Assembly: GCF_051014685.1 (NCBI RefSeq)
Contig: NC_135054.1
Coordinates: 6,576,001-6,640,000 of the forward strand
Source: Ptiloglossa arizonensis
Lineage: Eukaryota > Arthropoda > Insecta > Hymenoptera > Colletidae
Direction: 5' to 3'
DNA length: 64,000 nucleotides
A model generated the notes under the pieces. That model was given only the letters and a program-made list of their open reading frames with translations, had not been told where the DNA came from and ran no database searches. Below, in pieces: positions 1 through 11,818 of the stretch. Position 1 is the first letter of the stretch. Every line of letters begins with the position of its first letter. The position numbers were made by a program, and so were the translations under genes.

Positions 1-744
1 AAGTTAAAAATTGAAGAAAGAAAAGGAGGCTATAAATAATTTAGAAATGCATAGGTCCTGTTGAGGTTTCAGAAGTTTTAGATTTAAGAAAAATATTTGT
101 CGTCATACTGTTTTAACTGTAAAATGAAATGAAATATACGAAAAAAGCTTTTTAGAAAATGTTTTTCCCGTTTGACGCAAGCTGTTAATCGACGAGAAAT
201 GTACAGACAGTTTTGTTAAACAGAAAGTCGTAGAATTCAACCTGTCACTTTTAATTATTTCGTAGAAAAGTCTTGTAACATTTGTACCATCCTGAATAAC
301 ACATCTACCATCACTTAATATGTAGTAGGAGATTTATAGCTAAACCTATAAAACTTCAGACAGAGACGAAAGTAAATGAATTGCAGGGATATTGCTGTGT
401 TTAAGGAAACGTAACAGACTCGGACTCGGTAAAACAAACAATAATTGCGTGTGTACCGTGATGTCAGAGTTAATGCGGATCTCGCGGTGCAACAGTTTCC
501 AGTAAGAGCTCGCCAGTAAGCTTATATTTGGCGCATAAAAATCATTTTATGCTGCGTTTGGCCGTAATACGTGACTCACTTAGTGCCGTCACAGACCTCG
601 AAACGTGCTTGTAATTTACTTGAAGTGTGTTCATCAACGTAATCCACGTATTTATCTTATTCACGACGTTTCATCGCGACTATTGGTTTTCTGTGTGGAA
701 AACCGAGTATCACGCAGCTCCGTTCTATCGATCTGCAGCAGCCA
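1..744. other. Noncoding flank, no gene recognised
   Basis: AT-rich up to about 420, then a more GC-balanced stretch (about 420-740) with several CpGs. I see no credible coding frame or repeat. The 420-740 part could be a conserved regulatory segment because its composition differs from both flanks, but nothing in the sequence proves it. Confidence 0.5.
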
Positions 745-1210
745 GCAGTTCTCCATCTTCCTTCTCCCCGTCATGCAATCTACACTTTGCTCTCTCTACG
801 TTCTTCCTCGCATCCCACCCCTCCCCTGTTCACCACGTCAAACTCCTGTCTCTTTACCTCGCTCGCTCACTCGTTCCTTTCCTCTGCCCTTCGTCCCTTT
901 TCATTGTCCCTTATTTTCTCCTCTGCACTCCATTTTTCTCTCCTTATCTAATTTCTTTCCTCATCTTTTCCACCGTCCGTCTCCGTATACCTGGCTCTGG
1001 TCGCGTCCTCTTTCTATGCGCGCATACGTCTCTTTCCTTGATCTTTCCTTTTATCCCCACCCTGTGTCATATTATCTTCGAGCGGCGGCCTCCCCTCTCC
1101 TCCCTCCCGTGCCTTCTCCCAGTTCTCCCCACCACGGTTCCTCCTTTCTAGCTCCTGTTCAACCCCCTCTTTTCTCTTCGTCTGTCCTCGGGCAGAATAT
1201 CCTACCGTGA
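745..1210. repeat. Pyrimidine-rich (C/T) low-complexity block
   Basis: The plus strand is dominated by C and T for about 460 bases, with runs of CTC, TCC and TTTC. Two overlapping plus-strand frames of 201 and 174 codons cross it, and they are Ser/Pro/Leu/Phe-rich. They stay open only because A and G, needed for stop codons, are scarce, so I do not call them genes. The block could be an imperfect polypurine/polypyrimidine tract able to form unusual DNA structure, or a transcribed leader; neither is shown. Confidence 0.7.
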
Positions 1211-2149
1211 CGAGCAAGGAACAAGGGTTCCTCAACCTCCGTCTTCCATCGCCTTGCAATGCTCGAGAGAATTGGATAGGATCGGCGGACGGAAGAAGTG
1301 GCCGCAGGAATCATCTCAACCCTTTCGAGTTGTATTGTATTAATTCTTTGACGCACATTCTGCGTTTAAACATTGCTTGAAATTAGTTGCTTCCGAACGT
1401 TGTCGTTCGATCTAATCGTGCGAATCGCGTGGTCTAACTTTGCGTATAGCATTCGATTCGTTTCGTTACTTGCTGGAAATTAATTACGATGTTACGGCGG
1501 AATGTTAGAATACATCTTTGCGAGGAGAGTCAGGAACGAAATTCTAATTCATATAGAAAATATTATTTTTAACTTGTATGCAGCATTTCTAAAATAATCG
1601 GACATTCTAGGTAATGGGATTAAAAACATTTGAGTGTGATTGAAAGTAAAAATTTGTTCTTTTGCGCTTAGATAGTAATACATAAATTTATCTACATTAT
1701 TTTACATTTATTTAAGGTGATTTTGCTTGTTCAGCAAATAAGAGTAATCTACGTTACATTTCTACGTTTCAATCGTATGGATCCTCTCTATAAATTATAT
1801 TACGATTATATTAAATATAAACAATTTAAAAATTAGAGTTCGAAAGAAATAGTTGTATGTTTAGATACGTATAAAGTAAATGATAAAGAAGCATATTTTG
1901 GAATAAAATAATCGAAAACGTAAAAGTAGAACTTACAGAATTGTTACATTTATTAGTCATTGAATCTTACAAACATTGTCGGAGCACATCCTCATAGTAA
2001 ATAAAAAGATAAGTATTAGAGGTGAAAATTTTAAAACGTAAAACACAGTACTCGTAAGAATAGGAAAATTAAAAAAAATTAAAATCAATATAGTTAACTC
2101 AATTAGTCAACACACGGTGTAAAACGATGTAATCAAACATGTGTTTGAA
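1211..2149. other. Noncoding stretch
   Basis: It starts CpG-containing (to about 1500) and then becomes plain AT-rich. No coding frame, repeat or RNA gene was recognised. Confidence 0.5.
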
Positions 2150-3181
2150 TAGAGTTGAGCAAACTATTCTCGAATGACGAATAATAAATAAAGAATAAAT
2201 CACCCAGACTTATTCGCGAATAACGAATAACAATTTTATTCGAGAAAAAATTACTCTTTATTCGAAGAAGTTCAACGATTAATAAATATGACGTCAGGCG
2301 ATGGTGACATGACATGCGACATTGACATGCAATACCGAACCGAACTAGCTTTAGATTTACCAAAGGGTTTCGGCATTTGCTAAAGATATGCAGATAGCGA
2401 CAAATTGACAGCGACAAAATTATGTAATTTTGGTTACTGCAAGCAAGAACAGAACGTCTGTATATGATTGTACATGGTATATATACGGTTCCTTTTTATT
2501 GGAATAAAGCAAGTATTTCTATTTGACAATTGTAATGACAATTGCAATAGTTTTTTAATTAATATATCAGCACAGTATACATAAAACTGATTAAAACAGC
2601 GAGTAATTACTTACATTACATTGGAAAATATTACAGTTAATTCATGTAGTTTATAAGTTTCAAATTTAAAATTTTTCTGGTTTTGGAGTTTGTATTACAT
2701 ACTAAATTTTTTTTTCGTATTTTAGATTTATTCTCATATAATAACATATGTATTCTTACTTTTACATTTACTTTGATATAATAATCCAATGTTATTTGTT
2801 CATAATTTTGGATTTTAAAAGTGTCTTTTCGCTGGAATGAAGAATTTTACTTAAAATTGTAATAATTGCACTCTAGGTATCTACATACATATATGGGTAC
2901 TTGACGTCTTTTCAAATTGTTCAAATACTTAATCCGCATCGTATTACCTAGGCTTCTTATCAGTTTCATTCTCGCGTAGCATAGTTTACAGTTTTCGGAG
3001 GACTTGAAGACCTATTATAGGTGATTCAACAAGGTAGGCATTGTATTGAAACAATCATCACAAATATATTAAAAATCTTGTACTGTTGAACAGTGCTGAA
3101 ATATTATTCGAATAAAATTTTATTCGAAAGTTATTCGAAAAGTTACGTAAATAAGATTTATTCGAGTAATGTTCAACTCTG
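2150..3181. mobile_element. hAT-like DNA transposon or MITE, about 1.03 kb
   Basis: The two ends are imperfect inverted repeats: the left begins TAGAGTTGAGCAAACT and the right, read inward, begins CAGAGTTGAACATTACT. Behind each end lie clusters of TTCGAA/ATTCG motifs (2170-2275 and 3100-3170), resembling the subterminal repeats of hAT elements, whose termini often start CAGAG. I found no transposase and no matching 8-bp target duplication (flanks TGTTTGAA and GGTATGGA). It is therefore an old non-autonomous copy, or less likely two unrelated fragments. Family knowledge supports hAT; the pairing of the ends is inference. Confidence 0.5.
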
Positions 3182-6100
3182 GGTATGGAACATACAGCAG
3201 GAACAGAAACGTCGCAGGACAATACAAGTACATGACAGTTATAACATAAAAAATTGTAAATACATTAATGTTCGAGTTCATTATTAGATTGCATATGATT
3301 AACATCTAATAATATATAAAATGTATGCACATCAACGCCCTGGATATACGAATTTAGCATAAAAGTATAATATTCGAAGTGATACTAGAGAGTTTTTATA
3401 CATTTTCTGAAAATGTTACATTTAATTTTTAAAGAGGCAATAATGCGAACTTTTAGCGAGGATTGTCTGTACTTGTATGTTATGTGTCGGCGATCCATTA
3501 TGCATTATCGTATATTTTTATGCATAACTCAATTTCATTTTTTATAATTATACATGATTATCTATGAAAATGATATAAATACAATTACTTATATATAATT
3601 TTTGAAATATATTTGAGCGTAAGTGAATGAAGTGTAAGTGAACATAAATATATATGGCGTACTAGTAATTATATAGACAATAATACATGGTAAGATACAT
3701 TATAATAAAGAGTGCTCCATTTTTTTTTAATTCATACGAATATTGCCAAAATAATTCATAGGAGAGCAACAAAAAAAGGTTCAAATAAAAGTAGTAGCGT
3801 TTAGTAAGAGACATCATACAGAGTACATGATCTTTTTCTAGATAAAGTCGTTTTAGACATTTAAAAGTTTCATTTGTATTGTAGTTTCAGAAAAGACCAA
3901 AATAATGACCTACATTTATCAGACGAGGTTATTCGATATCATTTGCCAAATTTATTTATAAACTTACTTTGCCACATCGTATGTATTAAATATAAATTTC
4001 ATTAAATAAACATTTTCTTTTGCATGTAAATTTTGGGGCATTGGGCTTACATTATTTTGTTATATACTTTATATATATCGTATATTTCTTAAAATAATCA
4101 TTATTCAAAGATAAGTTGGAAAAATTCTAAATAAATAATTAAATATTGGGACGGTAAAAATTGAAATGGCTTTCTTATCGGTCGAATAGAAAAATGACTG
4201 ATGTTATTTATAGAAAAGAAAGAAAAACAAAATAGAGTAATATTTACATTTGTAAGACACTTACAATTCTATTTTTATTTTACATACCTACATAGGGTTA
4301 TTTGAATTACAGTAATTATTATCATGATTATTAAACGATATATAAATGTTATAGTTTTTTCTATTTTTTATATGTAATATTAAAATACAATAATGGTGAA
4401 GCATGGTACAATTTCGGATCTTCCTTCTCATTCAATTAATAAGAATTAATTACATAAAAATTTATTATTGCAATCGATTACTTAACATGGCAGTTGATTT
4501 ATTGCAAAAGGTTTGAGGATTTTATTAAATGTAATTAAGAATTTTATATAGTTGTGATATTTTTTGATTTCAAAATCTGTATCTGCTTTTTGAACTTCAT
4601 TGTTACCTGAAAATGTTTGTCCTTGCAAGTTTATACCATTTGACAGCCTTGGGGTAACAAATATTTCGCTAGTAACCATGAACCAGCCCTGCTGCATTCA
4701 AAGTCTGCTCTATTCATAGAAAGAACGACTACGGGTTATGTACATAGCCACATATAATACAGACACCTCTTTCGAAGGGTTAACATGTAGAATTCTTTTG
4801 AAGTAGGAGCAATTTTGAAAGTTACGGTCAAGGTCTTGACAATGAATATAAGAACTGTTCATTATGAAAGTAGTGTAAATTTATTGAAAAAAAGGTATGT
4901 CTACAAGAAATGCGTAAAAATATGTCCATTTGGTCTGTAAAAAATTTTCAACGAGGTAAAAGTTCCTTATGACATGAAAATCTTTTTGAATGTATATGAA
5001 TTAAAATTAAAAATGGATTACTGTATTTATTACTATAAATACTTGTTAAATATTGATATTTGAAAACAACAGAGTACAAAACAAAATAAAAGAGGTTCTA
5101 AATTCAGTAATTCATGCGACATAACAAATTATATACAATACTTTATCGACTTCAGTTTGGAAAATAAAACAGATCATTGTGCATTAGGACTTTCAACAAT
5201 ATAAACTTTTTTTAACCATTATTTTATATCTCAGACACAGTTGAGTAATTTATCTATTGCAAAATATATCGCGTGAAATTTAAACCATTAGAACTCCGAA
5301 AGAACGAAAGGGATTTCAGCTCGTTTGACTCGCAGATTTCTAACTCCATTGTATTAAATTATGCATTTCGTGTATTGCAAAGGTGCGTACTGTTTCCTGT
5401 TACATGACAGTTTTCGTCAGTCTATCGTGATTCATGTAGTCAGATTTCCTAAAATGTTAGAAATAAAAAATAAATTTGTGGAAAGAATTAGATTTCGTGT
5501 TCGATTATTTGCACGTTCAATTTTTGCCCACGCGTGGAGCAGAGCGAGGTTGATCATATTTATATTGGAAATGTCATAGGAAGTTTGACGTGTATATTCA
5601 TCAACAAGATTATCTTAGTACATAAAATGTATATTGATATGAAACATTTTGTTGTTCTCTGGTGGGATGATTCCCTATAGCGCGCAATGACGCGATGTGT
5701 AGATGTTCCGTTTTGTCCCGTCGACAGTCTCGCTATTTTAGGAGCATTCGAGATCCTAGAATGCACCCTGTTGGCCCTTTTATTTATAGGTATGACCCGG
5801 TGTCAACGCCCGAAACGATTTGTCAGCAAGTCTGCGATGAAATTTCTTATGAAATTAAATCCTTTTTCTATCATTGTTATAATTTGTTGGCGAAATGTTT
5901 CTGTTCTGTTAATAAATTTGTCTTTTAAACTACGCTTTTTTCTCAAGTTTTTTTTAAGAAGTTAAATTTTTATCAAATACGAAAAGAAATTCCCAATTTT
6001 TTTACTCTGCACCATGGTTATCGTTCCTGAGGTATTGATCGTTATCAATAGCCCGTTGGCTATCTCACTCATTCTGTACTCGAGGAGGTATTTAAAACAG

Positions 6101-6219
6101 ATCATCTAAATAATTTCCCTAATTTAACAATAGAATAAAATGTGTCGGAAAAGATACGAAAGTCCACTTCGTTTTTATAAGTGCAATTATATATTTCTTT
6201 TCTTACTTCTTAGTAGAGC
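3182..6219. other. AT-rich noncoding stretch
   Basis: About 3 kb with no recognised gene. Open frames here are short and of low-complexity composition. The only local oddity is a more coding-like segment near 5690-5935, listed as a finding. Confidence 0.5.
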
Positions 6220-6225
6220 GTTTTA

Positions 6226-6503
6226 AGGTAGTAGAGACGCGTATAATGTTCTATGGTTAAAGGTTATTTAAGGTCGTTGAAGATCAACTACGATGGTAAA
6301 CAATTTTAAATCCGACACGATTAGAAAATTGTTCATACATGAATACAGGTAAATATGAAATGTACAACATAAGTGTACTTATCTAAATATACACCTATAA
6401 TCACAGAAATATTTTATTTTTTATCTTAGTTGACCCTTTAATGACCTTGAATGATCTTTAACTATACGCCACTGCGTTTTAAAATGCAAGAGGTACTACT
6501 ATT
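6226..6503. mobile_element. Inverted-repeat element, MITE-like
   Basis: A segment around 6253-6295 (GTTAAAGGTTATTTAAGGTC and following) is repeated in inverted orientation at about 6424-6468 with roughly 80% identity over 40 bases. The outer sequences are also weakly inverted (AGTAG near both ends, ACGC further in). No coding capacity lies between. Size and symmetry suggest a decayed MITE, but I could not identify a target duplication or family. Confidence 0.4.
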
Positions 6504-8985
6504 AATAGAATGCAATTGAAGAAACAAATTTATCGTTGCATTTAAAAAATTAAAATGAAGTTAAGCTTAATTATGCAAAGTTAACATTCACATCTCCTGT
6601 AGATACATATTCACCTACAAAAGAAATAAACTATTATATTTACATCAGATTTTGCCTCTCTGGAAACCAAGTAACATCGATGTATTTTTTTCTATCGTCA
6701 ATTCTTGGTAAATTATTCAGGTGGCCTGTTTTAAATGCTTCGCCAACTGCAAATTACAAAGTTGAATTTCTAAAAAGCGATTAATTTGCGAACATGTTCG
6801 GTAAAATCTTTCTCATTTCTTTTCATGAATTCCATTAACCAGATAAGATTGCATCGATAATTTTAAAGCGCTCTGTATTCAAATGACTTGAAGCAAATCC
6901 TTTTAATGAAGAATTACCTCGTTAATAGTGCCGTGATTGAAATCCAATATGATTTTATTTTCTCAAGGAAGTTCTTCTTTTAATATATCTGTTAGTGCCT
7001 ATCCATATATCGATAAGAGAATTTACAGATCGATAAACTAGTAACGAAGATGCGTTTACTAACTTCAATTATAAGTGGAGCTGTTCAATCAATTGAACGC
7101 GCTGCAGGTGAAAAGAGGACATTGGGTTATCTTCAGTCATCTCATTACTTGGAAATAAGGCTTCTATTGGAAAACGTTTTCTCCCGAATGTTGAGAAATT
7201 GTTTGATCGTCTTCTCGTTTCGAGGTTAAAATAGTTTTAATTTGGTCGCATTATTCGACGAGCTGCGTTCTACCTTTATTTTCAACGTATTTACATTGAA
7301 TACGTCTTACTTTACTTGAAATAATTATCTCTAGTGCGGGAATATTCAAGAGAAATTTACTCGGAAGAAAATTTAAGATTATTAGTATAGAATAGAAATT
7401 TTACTCGCCCAAAATAAACATTTATACCGAATTCGAATCATTAGAATACAAAAATATATTTTTTCATCTCTTATAGTGCAGGTTTATGCACTATTTAGTG
7501 AGATTCATTGTTTTTTATTAAAAAATATTTGTACAGTGTAATTTGGAGTTCGATTATTTATAATCTACGTACAGTGTAGTTTGATACGATTAAGTAGTTT
7601 TAATCATTAGTAGAACATAAAATTGTTTTAACAAGATTTTTATAAAAACACGATAAATTCTTCTATATTTCTAAAATTAATTGTAACAGAGTAGAAGATT
7701 ATTTTAATACAGTATTATTACCTGAGTAACTTTATGTTAAATGCAACAAGATTGTTGGAAGATTAATAACTATTCTCTGAAATTATTAATGATACTACTG
7801 TAATAGTAATAGGAATTTAATATTAAGCAGATGCGGAAAATGAATGCCCATATAAATTGAACTGTTTCATGTACATCATTTGTTTTTTTGTATCTCATCC
7901 TGTATATTTCATAGCAAAGATTTCATTATTTATTCACCATGAAATACTGATTAGCTTTATCTTGTTTGAAATGACGAAACGTTCAGGTGGACGAAGTTTG
8001 TGAGACACACTCTATGTCTTAATCATTTATTTTGGAATCTTATACTAACAAACGATAAATTTTAGTTTTACTGGATGCAATATATAACAATGATAAGTAT
8101 GTTTTTTACAACATGGAATTCAAATTAGTTTGTTTCTATGCAAAAACTATGTGGAATGGCTGCCAAACTATGCAAAGTGACTTTGAATAGAACTGAATTT
8201 CTTATTAGAGCAATGTGATCAATGTGGTCACATTTTCCAATTGAAATAATGGAAATTCATTTTTATCGAACGATAATGTATGCACTGATTATGTTTGACG
8301 CTGTCTACAGCCTACGTCCTAAATAAACAATGATGTTACTGGAAAATGAACGGTCTAAACTAGTGTCTATTAATCCGTGATTTTAATCAATACTGGACGC
8401 TTTTATTATTTTCAAACACGTACACTGTATCACTGATCCTTACACTGAGAAGTTCATAGAAACGATTTTCGAAATCGAGTGACACTGTGTGAGTGGGCCC
8501 TTATGAGTGTTGATACTGTAACAATTTTGTGGATATTTCTCTAAATATTAAAAAATAAAAATGTTACAAGGAAATGTTTCAGACAATGTTGTAGATGTAT
8601 ATTTTTACGTAGAATACGATTCTACGCGAATAAAAAGAAATATAGGTTTATGATAAAAGAAGAAAAGAATTGGTAACCTCGAAATGATCTTGAAAACGTT
8701 TATGACCTTGAAAAATCGTGAAAGACACGTTCCACCTTTTCGTTTTTTAATTAGTCGTCTAGAAGATATTTCGTCGTGACAACGTAAACGGGGCATTTTG
8801 TATAATCAAGTGATACCATGCAAAAAAATTGTATTCTGCATCTTTTTATTCGTTTCTATATAAAATCGATGTTACCGAGTTCATGTACTAAACGGAACTT
8901 CTTAAATCATTATTTCGTTTAATACCAAATCGGTATTTGGAAATACCTGTTATTTCGTCTACAACGATATTCCGATATTTCTTAT
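6504..8985. other. AT-rich noncoding stretch
   Basis: About 2.5 kb without a credible coding frame, RNA gene or long repeat. Confidence 0.5.
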
Positions 8986-9206
8986 CTCTATCTTCGAACA
9001 GAATTTGAATAACAAGGAGTTCCCATAAAAACTGTTATTCGATCAACATTGGCGGGACGACGATGTCTCAACGTTCGCAGAACAAAGTAACCACCTGTTT
9101 CGAGCCTGAGTAATGTTTCATTGCAAGTGTATTCTACATTCAACAGTTCCGCGAGAAATTGCACCAAATGTTCATTGAATGTTAGAATTGACAAGCGCCG
9201 TGTCAA

Positions 9207-9212
9207 TATATA
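9207..9212 (+). promoter_or_regulatory. Possible TATA box
   Basis: A TATATA motif lies about 210 bases upstream of the 9417 start codon, with CAGTTT some 20 bases downstream that could serve as an initiator. In AT-rich DNA such motifs are common, so the call rests mainly on its position before a coding-like frame. Confidence 0.2.
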
Positions 9213-9416
9213 CATTGTGCATGCCAGTTTCGCAATGAAGCAGGCACTTTTAACCGATGACGATTCTAGAACAGTTAGGTAACAAGCTAAGGTACATAAA
9301 AGTTGGCATTCACACCAGGAACCATCGCGTAGCGAGGAACCAACGGGATCAGTTATTCGTCGGTTGTGCCGATGGTAGCTTTTCGACTAATTATCGCGTG
9401 TTGATCGTAAAGAATC

Positions 9417-9731
9417 ATGGGCGAGTTCTATTCGATTTTCCAAACGATCGAGAATTGGGTGCAGGAATTGACAGGTTCGCTGAAGGACCAGAGAAACCGA
9501 GTTCCTGATACGAACGACAATACGAATGTTGATCATGAAACATGGAGGCAAGGTTTCTTGGTCGATGAGCCGGTTCTTCGGGATCTCTTATTCGGCGCGT
9601 CCACCGAGAGCAACGTTCTCGATGTCGTTTGCACGATCAATCGTTTGCTTTTCTTTTACATAATCATTAAGTGGATCAATTTTGAAGTTTGGACCGTGGT
9701 GGGCGATGGTCCCTTCGCAATGAACCGGTGA
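9417..9731 (+). CDS. Candidate small protein gene, 104 residues, unknown function
   Basis: I do not recognise this protein. The frame begins MGEFYSIFQTIENWVQELTG and ends FAMNR before TGA. The ATG has a favourable context (G at +4), and an in-frame TAA lies just three codons upstream, so the start is well defined. Codon use is mixed and protein-like, unlike the A/T-run frames elsewhere. Residues 1-60 are polar and acidic with several Trp; residues 66-92 are hydrophobic (core LLFFYIIIKW) and could be an amphipathic or membrane-associated segment. No signal peptide is obvious. A TATA-like motif lies upstream and an AATAAA lies at 10279. It may be a lineage-specific single-exon gene or the last coding exon of a longer transcript. 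A second 83-codon frame (9257-9508) overlaps in another frame and looks less protein-like. Confidence 0.45.
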   Translation: MGEFYSIFQTIENWVQELTGSLKDQRNRVPDTNDNTNVDHETWRQGFLVDEPVLRDLLFGASTESNVLDVVCTINRLLFFYIIIKWINFEVWTVVGDGPFAMNR

Positions 9732-10278
9732 AGACTTTTAAATACGTAAACGATGATACTGAGACTCTATTGGACTCCGGTTGGTTCGTAGGATTGTCAC
9801 GCAAAGTGTAGTGCCGTTGTGAAAAATACTTGAACCTACGAAGAAGATTCAACGCAAGAATCCAGGAGCATAAAAGAAAACTTGGTCTCGTACTAGGAAA
9901 ATTAAGAACGCTCGGATGAAAGAAAAATGTTCGTACAACGAATCACGATTTCGAAGAGACGACGCGTTTTATCTATTTTTGTATTTCCCGAAAATTTCGT
10001 TGATTTTGTACGCGATTCGTTTCATTCTTTGCCAACCGGGTTGAATCATGATTTTTGGAAGAACAGTTTGTATCGAATCTAATACAAAACTATGAAATCT
10101 TATCATCTCTGTGATTCTATTCTTAAACCCAACGATAACTATATTTCTTACTTCAACTTTGAAACCGAATCGGTTAAGAAACTTGCTACCCGTTTAACAT
10201 ATTCGTGGTTATGAATATAATATTATATATAATAGTATAATGTGATATTTAAACGGTCATTCTCCTTTGTAAAAATTT

Positions 10279-10284
10279 AATAAA
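10279..10284 (+). terminator. Possible poly(A) signal
   Basis: An AATAAA hexamer about 550 bases after the stop codon at 9731, followed by a GT-containing stretch. It would give a 3' untranslated region of plausible insect length. The motif is frequent in AT-rich DNA, so support is positional only. Confidence 0.25.
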
Positions 10285-10290
10285 GTAAAA

Positions 10291-11040
10291 GATTGTTCGG
10301 ACCAATGTTTTCAATTGAAATTTATCTGGAAAATGAAAGTGCACAAAAATGCGAGTAATAAATTCAGTGCGAACGACGCGGTTCTTCGTTCAGGAAATTT
10401 ACGAGTGTTTTGTGATTAAGATATCGCGTCGTACAGTCCAGAAGTGACGATCAGTTCTTCCAACGGAATTCGCTTGATCACCGTTTAGCCGGAATTCTGA
10501 CACGCGTTTTATAATTTCGAAAGATCCGGCGCTAATATTTTCGAGGATCTACATACCGACGAATGCTAAAATTAAGTCAACGTTCTATATATCGGTTCAC
10601 GTAACGCGCGCCAATAATTATCGTTAAAGTTACTTTCGGCAACGACGAGGAATTCGTAACAGGGAACTCATTAATCTCCTGCCAGTAATCATTATATTTA
10701 TTTCGCAACGCGCCTGTTAACGATACGAGATAATTCGAGATAAAATTGTGAATATCGTGTAAAATCGGGTTTCGACTGTTGGGGGAAGAAATCAGACCGC
10801 GATCGAACGCAATTTATTTCAATGTCCATGCTCCAAATCCGTGGCAGGCATCGAAAATAGACTGTGATTCCCGTCAAATGCATACATCCGTCTACTACTT
10901 CCATCTCAACGTTCGCCTCTCCAGAGTTATAGCCAAATGATTTGTTGCATCACAGAAAATGTATTGTCAGTTTTTGGACCGTTTAAGAGACCGCTTTAGA
11001 GACACGCCGCGAGTAAATCTGCGCCCTGAGACTGCTTCTC
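10291..11040. other. Noncoding stretch, CpG-containing
   Basis: 10360-10700 is less AT-rich than its surroundings and has several CGCG and TTCG words, but no convincing coding frame. It may belong to the regulatory or 3' region of the 9.4-kb candidate gene. Confidence 0.4.
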
Positions 11041-11335
11041 CGATTTCTCTGTATTCGAATGTTCGAACAAAATTCGAATATTATTCGAGTGTTTGATTAT
11101 TTAGTATCGTTGTTGAATTATTTGTGCATCGAATGAGTATGCGGATACTCGTACTGTGTACATGTTTACAGAGTGTGATGTGATCTACGTATAAATCATA
11201 GTTCTTCGACTTCATCGTTCTGTCTGAATCATCATTTTCGAACAATGATATTGAAATAATTACACGAATATTCGAATACTCAAATATTCGAGTTGTTAAA
11301 TATTCGAAATTTATTCATAGCATCGACCTATAAGA
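11041..11335. repeat. TTCGAA-rich segment
   Basis: Repeated ATTCGAA, TTCGAAC and ACTCGAAT words in both orientations, like those at the ends of the 2.15-3.18 kb element. It runs directly into the 171-bp tandem array, whose units also open with such words. Possibly the remains of a related hAT-like terminus. Confidence 0.4.
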
Positions 11336-11818
11336 TATTCGATTATTATATTACTCGAATAGTCTCAGCCATATAATATTGTACAGTGCATAGATATGTA
11401 TATAAGTATGTAACCTTGTTACCAATCTGGAAAGTTTTAATGCTAACCCAGCGTTCAGTCGAGAATTTAATTCGTAATAATTATATAAAATTTAATTCGT
11501 ATAAAATATTCGATTATTATATTACTCGAATAATCCCAGCCATATAATATTGTACAGTGCATACATATGTATATAAGTATGTAACCTTGTTACCAATCTG
11601 GAAAGTTTTAAGGCTAACCCAGCGTTCAGTCGAGAATTTAATTCGTAATAATTATATAAAATTTAATTCGTATAAAATATTCGATTATTATATTACTCGA
11701 ATAGTCCCAGCCATATAATATTGTACAGTGCATACATATGTATATAAGTATGTAACTTTGTTACCAATCTGGAAAGTTTTAAGGCTAACCCAGCGTTCAG
11801 TCGAGAATTTAATTCGTC
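11336..11818 (+). repeat. Tandem repeat, 171-bp unit, about 2.8 copies
   Basis: Copies begin at 11336, 11507 and 11678 with TATTCGATTATTATATTACT. They are nearly identical (for example TTTTAATGC versus TTTTAAGGC, and GTAACCTTG versus GTAACTTTG). The third copy stops after the shared GAGAATTTAATTCGT near 11818. High identity implies recent expansion or homogenisation. There is no coding potential. Confidence 0.92.

Noticed and set aside
605..1210. Overlapping 201- and 174-codon plus-strand frames
   Set aside because: They are open because the strand is almost all C and T, and the peptides are low-complexity Ser/Pro/Leu/Phe with no motif.
9257..9508. 83-codon frame overlapping the 104-residue candidate
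   Set aside because: Less protein-like, and it overlaps the better-supported frame in a different register.
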